Source of the DNA: SIG440 sp045592585
Lineage (GTDB): Bacteria; Bacillota; Clostridia; Monoglobales; Monoglobaceae
Direction of reading: 5' to 3'
DNA: 7,878 nt
NCBI GenBank assembly: GCA_045592585.1
Contig: JAZNVB010000113.1
Location: forward strand, 1-7,878
The translations under genes and the position numbers were made by a program. The notes beneath the pieces are model-generated. The model saw only the letters and a list, made by a program, of their open reading frames with translations. It searched no databases and was not told where the DNA came from. Positions 1 through 4,257 of the stretch are shown piece after piece; position 1 is the stretch's first letter, and each line of letters opens with the position of its first letter.

Positions 1-3
1 TTA

Positions 4-49
4 AACGGTGCGACACTCATCGAGAATGCCGCACCGTTGCTTGCTTTTT
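4..49 (+). terminator. Stem-loop with trailing T-tract, possible terminator of a gene left of the window
   Basis: AACGGTGCG at 4-12 is perfectly complementary to CGCACCGTT at 30-38. This gives a 9-bp GC-rich stem with a 17-nt loop, in which CAT (18-20) and ATG (26-28) can pair further. The stem is followed by GCTTGC and five T residues (45-49). The T-tract starts about 7 nt after the stem, which is looser than in a classical intrinsic terminator. It could end a rightward gene lying left of the window, but no such gene is visible here. Confidence 0.4.
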
Positions 50-100
50 GCGAAATCGTTCTCTACCGTACCCACGTACGCCGACGAAAACGATTTCACA
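49..100. repeat. Long imperfect inverted repeat with nested hairpin
   Basis: GAAATCGTT at 52-60 pairs perfectly with AACGATTTC at 89-97. The stem extends outward to 49/100 with one wobble or mismatch. Inside it, CGTAC (67-71) and GTACG (76-80) form a second 5-bp stem around the loop CCAC. No T-tract follows on either strand, so this is not an obvious terminator. Its role is unknown: it could be part of a structured transcript or a remnant of an intergenic repeat element. Confidence 0.4.
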
Positions 101-129
101 AAATATACCTGCGTTTTTCGATGTCTTTG

Positions 130-158
130 TCAGCGTGTCGATTTTATCGACACGCTGA
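130..158. repeat. Perfect 12-13 bp hairpin
   Basis: CAGCGTGTCGAT at 131-142 and ATCGACACGCTG at 146-157 form a perfect 12-bp stem with a TTT loop, and T130/A158 can add one pair. It directly abuts the terminator hairpin at 158-179. No U-tract follows on either strand. It could strengthen termination of transcripts arriving from either side, including the leftward hydrogenase maturation operon, or protect a 3' end. The role is inferred. Confidence 0.55.
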
Positions 159-188
159 AACCGCATTTGAATGCGGTTTTTCTGTTTT
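158..188 (+). terminator. Rho-independent terminator, rightward
   Basis: AAACCGCATT (158-167) and AATGCGGTTT (170-179) form a perfect inverted repeat. In practice this is a stem of about 8 bp with a small loop. It is followed by T177-T181 and then CTGTTTT, a canonical intrinsic terminator reading to the right. Read leftward it is weaker, with only three T residues after the stem, but it may still help end the hydrogenase maturation operon. No rightward gene is visible between 1 and 158, so its client is either outside the window or a small RNA. Confidence 0.7.
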
Positions 189-208
189 CATTGTCTTTTT
201 GTGGTCCA

Positions 209-247
209 AACTATTTTAGCTATCCCCTATGATAGTTAAAAAACTAT
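209..247. repeat. Alternating AACTAT/ATAGTT inverted repeats downstream of the Dabb gene
   Basis: AACTAT occurs at 209-214 and 242-247, with the complement ATAGTT at 232-237. The middle copy can pair with either side; with the right copy it forms a 6-bp AT-rich stem with a 4-nt loop. The element begins 7 bp past the stop codon of the Dabb gene, inside the 3' end of the leftward operon. No clear U-tract follows on the minus strand, so it is not called a terminator. Confidence 0.3.
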
Positions 248-253
248 TATAAA

Positions 254-553
254 TTAAATCTCATAATCAAAGCTTGCACGGCTGCCAACCTGAGAACGTA
301 CATAAGTTGCAACAGCAACGTGTTTGGGGTTAACCTGATATGCCTTGAGCGCCTCTTCGTCTGTAAATGTGCTGTCAAGAATTAAATCACCGCTTGATGA
401 TGCAAGGGGATTGGTGTAAACCTTGATTTCGGTCAGGCCATCAATCTGACCCATAAGACCCTCGATACCTTCCTTGATTTTTGCTGCAGCAACAGCTCTT
501 TCGTCGGCAGTCAATTCTTCCTTAAAGTTCCATATAATTACGTGTTTTACCAT
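254..553 (-). CDS. Dabb (stress-responsive A/B barrel) domain protein
   Basis: This 99-residue protein is essentially one Dabb domain. It starts MVKHVIIWNFKEE, the family's typical first strand. It then has an acidic helix (about residues 15-36), a strand with EIKVYTNP (about 43-50), GDLILDSTF (about 55-63), and the late motif YQVNPKHVAVATYV (about 72-85). Dabb proteins are small dimeric alpha/beta barrels with a ferredoxin-like fold. Most bacterial members have no proven function, and none is assigned here. The start is supported by AAAGG upstream on the minus strand, though the spacing of about 12-13 nt is long. It begins 26 bp after hydG with no terminator between, so it is probably the last gene of the hydrogenase maturation operon. 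There is no signal peptide or membrane segment, so it should be cytoplasmic. A role in maturation is suggested only by position. Confidence 0.88.
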   Translation of the reverse strand: MVKHVIIWNFKEELTADERAVAAAKIKEGIEGLMGQIDGLTEIKVYTNPLASSSGDLILDSTFTDEEALKAYQVNPKHVAVATYVRSQVGSRASFDYEI

Positions 554-579
554 TTTAAAATCAACCTTTCTTTCTTTTA

Positions 580-2004
580 TTAGAAACGGAAATCTCTTTT
601 CCCGTCTTCAATTTCTGCAATATATTTTTTTGCAAGTTCCCTTGTTTTTTCGTTGGGAACTTTTTCAATTTCATTTTTGATAACCTTTAAACCGTTTTCA
701 ACCGTTTGTGGTGATGCATAGTCAGTAAGATATTCTTTTAATGTAATCAAAGCATTTGGCTGACAGCAGTTTGCAATCTGACCTGATTTGGCAAGTGCCA
801 TAAAGCGGTCACCGGTTCTGCCTTCGCGATAGCAGGCGGTACAAAAACTTGGGATGTAGCCAAGCTCTAAAAGCCAGTTAACCACGGCATCAAGTGGGCG
901 GGTATCGCTGATGTCAAACTGTGCAGAATTTTCGTCCTCGGGCTCGTCGTGGATGTAGCCGCCAACCGATGTTTTAGAGCCGCCGCTTATCTGTGATACA
1001 CCAAGTCGCAAAACTCTTTCTCTTGATGCTTTTGATTCACGGGTGGAGATAATCATACCGGTATAGGGTACGGCAATACGGATAACTGCAACAATCTTTT
1101 CAAAAATGTCATCAGAAATTGCGTTGGTAAAGGAGTCCTTGTCAATACCCTCTGCAGGACATATTCTGGGAACGCTTATGGTGTGGGGACCAACACCCTT
1201 TGCTGCCTCAAGATGCTCTGCATGCATAAGCAGACCCACAAAGTCATAACGGTACATCTCAAGCCCGAACAGAACACCGATTCCCACATCGTCAATGCCG
1301 CCATCCATAGCTCTGTCCATAGCCTCGGTGTGATATGCATAGTTGTGTTTGGGGCCTGTTGGATGAAGGGTTTCGTAATTTTCCTTGTGATAGGTTTCCT
1401 GAAATAGGATGTATGTACCAATGCCTGCGTCTTTAAGCTTGCGGTAGTTCTCAACTGTTGTTGCCGCAATATTCACATTTACACGGCGGATTGCACCGTT
1501 TTTGTGCTTGATGCTGTAAATTGTGTCAATGCTTTCAAGAACGTATTCAATTGGGTTGTTAACCGGGTCTTCCCCAAGCTCAATGGCCAGGCGCTTGTGT
1601 CCCATATCCTGAAGGGCAACAACCTCTGCACGGATTTCGTCCTGAGTAAGCTTTTTGCGTGTAATGCATTTATTGCCGTGATGATAGGGGCAGTATGTGC
1701 AACCGTTTACACAGTAGTTTGAAAGGTACAAGGGGGCAAACATAACAATTCTGTTGCCGTAAATTCTTTCTTTTATTTTTATTGCCAACGCTTTAATTGC
1801 ATCATTTGCTTCAGGAATATCACATTCAAGCAAAACTGCTGCCTCACGGTGGGTAAGACCCTTGCAGTCCTCAGCACGTTTAATAAGGGAGAAAATAAGC
1901 TCTCTGTTTGATTTGTTTGCCTTTGCATATTCTATGGTTTCCAGGATTTCTTCGTGGTTGATAAACTCTTCTGCAACCGATGATTTAACGTCATATTTTG
2001 CCAT
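580..2004 (-). CDS. hydG: [FeFe] hydrogenase H-cluster radical SAM maturase HydG
   Basis: HydG cleaves L-tyrosine to p-cresol and dehydroglycine, and releases the CO and cyanide ligands that build the Fe(CO)2(CN) precursor of the H-cluster. The 474-residue protein matches the family length. The radical SAM motif CX3CX2C is C98, C102 and C105 (CVNGCTYC). The HydG-specific C-terminal motif CX2CX22C, which holds the auxiliary cluster carrying the labile iron, is C388, C391 and C414. Other family stretches are IELGEDP (141-147), FQETYH (201-206) and GPHTISVPRICPAEG (272-286). The C-terminal motif separates it from the tyrosine lyase ThiH. The start is supported by AAAGGA 9 nt upstream, which lies inside the 3' end of hydE, so translation is probably coupled. 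It is the third gene of the operon, and all key cysteines are present. Confidence 0.97.
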   Translation of the reverse strand: MAKYDVKSSVAEEFINHEEILETIEYAKANKSNRELIFSLIKRAEDCKGLTHREAAVLLECDIPEANDAIKALAIKIKERIYGNRIVMFAPLYLSNYCVNGCTYCPYHHGNKCITRKKLTQDEIRAEVVALQDMGHKRLAIELGEDPVNNPIEYVLESIDTIYSIKHKNGAIRRVNVNIAATTVENYRKLKDAGIGTYILFQETYHKENYETLHPTGPKHNYAYHTEAMDRAMDGGIDDVGIGVLFGLEMYRYDFVGLLMHAEHLEAAKGVGPHTISVPRICPAEGIDKDSFTNAISDDIFEKIVAVIRIAVPYTGMIISTRESKASRERVLRLGVSQISGGSKTSVGGYIHDEPEDENSAQFDISDTRPLDAVVNWLLELGYIPSFCTACYREGRTGDRFMALAKSGQIANCCQPNALITLKEYLTDYASPQTVENGLKVIKNEIEKVPNEKTRELAKKYIAEIEDGKRDFRF

Positions 2005-2010
2005 AATATA

Positions 2011-3069
2011 TCATCCTTTCTTTGATATGTTTTCAAAATCTCCCCGTGATACGGTGATTTCATAGCCAATTTTTTTCATTCTTTTTTTCAATGCCTCAAC
2101 GCCTTCGGCAGCTTCCTCGTCGGTGCTGATTTTGCCGTCGTACAGCATATATTTTTTTCTTACAGATATGGGCGAAAGGTTGGGCATTACAACATTTGCA
2201 CCCGATAAAATTCCCATTTCACGGCCTTGTGGATGAATTGTTCCCAAAGCGGTAGTGGAGGGAAGAAGAACATTTTTCTGCATTATCCTTACCAATGCCA
2301 ATAAAAACAATGTCAACTCTAAGCTGCCCCGGGGTTCCGTGCCAAAGGGCGTATCCTTGTGAGGAACAAAAGGCCCGATGCCAACCATTTGCGGCTGAAT
2401 CTCGCTGATAAAAAGCAAATCCTCTGCCAATGTTTCAAAGGTCTGAAAGGGTGAGCCAACCATAAATCCGCAACCTGTCTGGAAACCGATGTCTTTAAGA
2501 TTAAAAAGACATTCCTTGCGACTGGCAAGATTAAGATTCTTTGGATGTAATTGCGAATAGTGCTCAGGGTTTGCTGTTTCGTGACGAAGCAGGTATCTGT
2601 CGGCCCCTGCATCAAAAAACTTCTGATATGTATCCCTTGACTTTTCGCCAATTGAAAGTGTTACGGCGCAGTCAGGGAATTCTGCTTTAATGGATTTCAC
2701 AATATCACAAACAAGCTCGTCGCTAAAGTGCGGGTCTTCGCCCCCCTGCAAAACAAAGGTGCGAAAGCCAAGTTCATATCCCATACGACAACATTCCATA
2801 ATATCTTCTTTAGTAAGTCGATACCGTGATACTTTGCCGTTTTCTGCACGCAGACCGCAGTAAAGGCAGTTCTGCTTGCAGATATTGGTAAATTCAATAA
2901 GGCCACGGATGTAAATTTTGTTGCCGAAATGCTTTAATGCGGTTTGTCGTGCCAATTCCTGTGCAAACTCCAAATCCTCATCAGAGTATGAGGAGAGAAG
3001 CTGCACAAATTGTTCTTTTTCAAGGATGTTTTGGCTTGCAAGTTTATTTATAAGATCCGTATTTGTCAT
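2011..3069 (-). CDS. hydE: [FeFe] hydrogenase H-cluster radical SAM maturase HydE
   Basis: HydE is a radical SAM enzyme that processes the HydG-made iron-carbonyl-cyanide complex on the way to the bridged diiron subcluster of [FeFe] hydrogenase. The protein has 352 residues, a normal length. The cluster motif CX3CX2C is C64, C68 and C71 (CKQNCLYC), followed by GLRAEN. Family signatures include FVLQGGEDP (105-113), RHETANPEHY (162-171), GSPFQT (205-210), GIGPFVPHKDTPF (230-242) and TTALGTIHPQGRE (272-284). The C-terminal region near 305-325 has no cysteines, so the second iron-sulfur cluster of some HydE proteins is absent; in the family that cluster is neither universal nor required. AAGGAG sits 5 nt before the ATG and overlaps the end of the upstream gene, 2 bp away, which points to translational coupling. 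The BioB-like fold could be confused with PylB, but the hydG neighbour settles the call. Confidence 0.97.
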   Translation of the reverse strand: MTNTDLINKLASQNILEKEQFVQLLSSYSDEDLEFAQELARQTALKHFGNKIYIRGLIEFTNICKQNCLYCGLRAENGKVSRYRLTKEDIMECCRMGYELGFRTFVLQGGEDPHFSDELVCDIVKSIKAEFPDCAVTLSIGEKSRDTYQKFFDAGADRYLLRHETANPEHYSQLHPKNLNLASRKECLFNLKDIGFQTGCGFMVGSPFQTFETLAEDLLFISEIQPQMVGIGPFVPHKDTPFGTEPRGSLELTLFLLALVRIMQKNVLLPSTTALGTIHPQGREMGILSGANVVMPNLSPISVRKKYMLYDGKISTDEEAAEGVEALKKRMKKIGYEITVSRGDFENISKKG

Positions 3070-3071
3070 AA

Positions 3072-3317
3072 CTACTCCTTGGAATAAACAGTTTTTACCG
3101 ATACACCGTTAACCATACCCAGCTTTCCTGAGAGAGCGCCGATAATGTCGGTTGATGCATCAACAATTATGCTCATAACTGATATCTTGCGTTCACGGTA
3201 GGGTATGCCCATTCTGCCAACAATATAGCTTCCGTATTCGTGAAGAATCTGATTGATGTCGTCTGCAAATTCTGTGTTTTCAACTATAATTCCGATTATT
3301 GCAATTCTTGTATCCAT
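3072..3317 (-). CDS. TM1266-family putative iron-only hydrogenase system regulator
   Basis: This 81-residue protein reads MDTRIAIIGIIVEN, then NQILHEYGSYIVGRMGIPYR (about 22-41), ISVMSIIVDAS (45-55) and GALSGKLGMVNGVSVK (60-75). The pattern matches the TM1266 family, small ACT/NikR-like beta-alpha-beta proteins found with hydE and hydG and labelled putative regulators by genome context. No helix-turn-helix is present, so direct DNA binding is not apparent. The start chosen is the ATG at 3317, because AAGGAG lies 9 nt upstream. The in-frame ATG at 3326 touches the same ribosome binding site, and an extension to 3461 would run through the structured leader and the U-tract. It is the first gene of the operon, 2 bp before hydE. 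It may sense a small molecule or protein partner; this is inferred from the fold. Confidence 0.92.
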   Translation of the reverse strand: MDTRIAIIGIIVENTEFADDINQILHEYGSYIVGRMGIPYRERKISVMSIIVDASTDIIGALSGKLGMVNGVSVKTVYSKE

Positions 3318-3326
3318 ATTGGTCAT

Positions 3327-3332
3327 CTCCTT
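3327..3332 (-). promoter_or_regulatory. Ribosome binding site that fixes the start of the TM1266-family gene
   Basis: On the minus strand AAGGAG lies 9 nt upstream of the ATG at 3317. The competing ATG at 3326 begins directly after the AAGGAG, with no spacer, so it is an unlikely start. Confidence 0.8.
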
Positions 3333-3341
3333 TTTTAAGGT

Positions 3342-3369
3342 AGTATACCCATTTTTCAGAAAAAAACAA
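3342..3369 (-). promoter_or_regulatory. Second, proximal promoter candidate of the hyd operon
   Basis: On the minus strand TTGTTT (3369-3364) is followed after 16 bp by TATACT (3347-3342). Transcription would begin near 3335 and give a leader of about 18 nt before the ATG at 3317. The -35 overlaps the U-tract of the terminator-like hairpin, so its T-richness may be coincidental. If real, it would bypass the upstream attenuator-like leader. Confidence 0.4.
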
Positions 3370-3387
3370 GCACCGATGCAAAGGTGC
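3360..3387 (-). terminator. Terminator-like hairpin inside the hyd operon leader
   Basis: On the minus strand GCACC (3387-3383) pairs with GGTGC (3374-3370) around an 8-nt loop, followed directly by TTGTTTTTTT (3369-3360). A second GCACC (3395-3391) can take the place of the 5' arm. The stem is short at 5 bp but GC-rich, and the U-tract is good. It lies 43 bp before the start of the first gene of the operon, with no gene upstream on this strand, which suggests conditional termination of the leader. Confidence 0.5.
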
Positions 3388-3479
3388 AAAGGTGCGCGAA
3401 AATACAAACAAAACTTTCTGACCTTTGCCCCAGATTCAGGACTAACCCTTATCCTCAGCATCAGACAATAACTTCGTCT
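3360..3479 (-). ncRNA. Candidate attenuator or riboswitch-like leader of the hydrogenase maturation operon
   Basis: Transcription from the promoter at 3486-3514 should begin near 3479. The RNA opens with a hairpin, CAGACGA pairing with TTGTCTG (3480-3474 and 3468-3462). Two imperfect 20-21 nt repeats follow (3466-3447 and 3442-3422), sharing GTC, TGA, CTG, GG and AAGG. The second repeat ends in GCAAAGGT (3428-3421). That octamer is the exact complement of ACCTTTGC, which occurs twice downstream (3393-3386 and 3385-3378) and overlaps the GCACC arms of the terminator-like hairpin. Pairing of the octamer would therefore compete with the terminator, the usual logic of an attenuator. I do not recognise a known riboswitch family in it. 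No leader peptide with a ribosome binding site is visible. The structure was worked out by eye, without energy calculation. Confidence 0.45.
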
Positions 3480-3485
3480 GTTAAT

Positions 3486-3514
3486 ATTTTATCAAATTTC
3501 TGCCCATATGTCAA
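3486..3514 (-). promoter_or_regulatory. Main promoter of the hydrogenase maturation operon
   Basis: On the minus strand a perfect TTGACA (3514-3509) is followed after exactly 17 bp by TAAAAT (3491-3486), a near-consensus sigma-A promoter. Transcription should start near 3479, leaving an untranslated leader of about 160 nt before the ATG at 3317. No other start codon with a ribosome binding site lies between, so the long leader is probably regulatory. Confidence 0.75.
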
Positions 3515-3526
3515 TACGGAATTATA

Positions 3527-3555
3527 TTGAATTTGAGGTAAATATGGTGTATAAT
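3527..3555 (+). promoter_or_regulatory. Promoter of the two-component operon
   Basis: TTGAAT (3527-3532) is followed after 17 bp by a perfect TATAAT (3550-3555), a strong sigma-A match. Transcription should start near 3562, about 18 nt before the ATG at 3580. Its -35 is only 12 bp from the -35 of the leftward hyd promoter, so the two promoters lie back to back. Confidence 0.75.
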
Positions 3556-3565
3556 GTAATTAGTC

Positions 3566-3571
3566 AGGAGG
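3566..3571 (+). promoter_or_regulatory. Ribosome binding site that fixes the response regulator start
   Basis: A perfect AGGAGG lies 8 nt before the ATG at 3580. The upstream in-frame ATG at 3508 lies before the promoter that would transcribe it, so 3580 is the start. Confidence 0.88.
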
Positions 3572-3579
3572 TGTTTCAA

Positions 3580-4257
3580 ATGATTTATTGTGTTGAAGAT
3601 GATGATAATATCCGCAAGCTGGTGTGCTATGCCCTTGGCAAGGAAGGCTATGATGTTAAAGGCTATGCTTTGCCGGGGGAGTTTTGGACCGAAATGGGAA
3701 AAGCGCATCCTGAGCTGATTTTACTTGATATAATGCTCCCTCAGGAGGATGGTTTGCAAATTCTTGAAAAGCTGCAGAACAACGAAAAAACAAAAAATAT
3801 TCCCGTTATAATGCTCACCGCAAAGGACAGCGAATTTGACAAGGTAACAGGTCTTGATATGGGGGCTGACGACTATATTTCAAAGCCCTTTGGTATGACC
3901 GAGCTGGTGTCACGTATCCGTGCAGTTCTCAGAAGGTACCAAAAGACGAATAAGGTGAATGAATACCGCACAGGCGACCTTTATGTTAATCCTGATAAGC
4001 ATATTGTGGAGGTTGCGGGAGAAGATATAAATCTTTCCTTTAAGGAATATTCACTTTTGATGCTGTTGCTTGAGGCAGAGGGGAATGTGGTAAAACGTGA
4101 CGTGCTTCTTTCAAAGGTGTGGGGCGAGTTTTATGATGAATCCCGAACCCTTGATGTACATATACGCAAACTCAGGGTAAAGCTGGGCAGTGCAGGTGAG
4201 TTGGTACAGACAGTAAAGAATATCGGATATAAGCTGGGGGAAATGGCAAATGAATGA
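3580..4257 (+). CDS. OmpR/PhoB-family DNA-binding response regulator
   Basis: The 225-residue protein has a normal length for the family. The receiver domain (about 1-118) shows the acidic pocket E6-D7-D8, phosphoacceptor D50 in LILLDIMLP, T80 in VIMLTAKD, and K102-P103 in ISKPF. The C-terminal winged helix (about 127-220) shows LSFKEYSLLMLLLE (152-165), the VWGEFYDESRTLDVHIRKLR recognition region (180-199), and the ending TVKNIGYKL. Members bind tandem direct repeats as dimers after phosphorylation. The start at 3580 is chosen for its AGGAGG and because an upstream ATG at 3508 precedes the promoter. The stop overlaps the histidine kinase start by 8 bp (ATGAATGA), so the two are coupled partners. 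The neighbouring PhoR-like kinase and phosphate transporter suggest a PhoB/PhoP role, but the receiver sequence does not identify the signal. Confidence 0.95.
   Translation: MIYCVEDDDNIRKLVCYALGKEGYDVKGYALPGEFWTEMGKAHPELILLDIMLPQEDGLQILEKLQNNEKTKNIPVIMLTAKDSEFDKVTGLDMGADDYISKPFGMTELVSRIRAVLRRYQKTNKVNEYRTGDLYVNPDKHIVEVAGEDINLSFKEYSLLMLLLEAEGNVVKRDVLLSKVWGEFYDESRTLDVHIRKLRVKLGSAGELVQTVKNIGYKLGEMANE

Noticed and set aside
8..232. Open frames of 74 and 60 codons on the plus strand at the left end
   Set aside because: They run straight through four perfect hairpins and a terminator, have no ribosome binding site, and their translations resemble no family.
1176..1469. Frame of 97 codons on the minus strand inside hydG
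   Set aside because: It is a shifted-frame shadow of hydG, with no ribosome binding site and a low-complexity product.
3377..3395. Tandem GCAAAGGT repeat as a CRISPR or larger repeat array
   Set aside because: There are only two full 8-bp units with no spacers; they are better explained as part of the leader RNA's alternative pairings.
3318..3461. N-terminal extension of the TM1266-family protein to 129 residues
   Set aside because: The ATG at 3461 has no ribosome binding site, the extension passes through the U-tract and leader hairpins, and family members begin at the MDTRIAIIG segment.
3318..3479. Leader as a T-box, TPP, SAM-I, cobalamin, FMN or fluoride riboswitch
   Set aside because: I looked for the hallmark sequences of these classes by eye and did not find them; a covariance-model search is still needed to exclude divergent members.
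3508..3579. Upstream start of the response regulator, adding 24 residues
   Set aside because: That ATG lies before the TTGAAT/TATAAT promoter, has no ribosome binding site, and the receiver domain normally begins at the MIYCVEDD segment.
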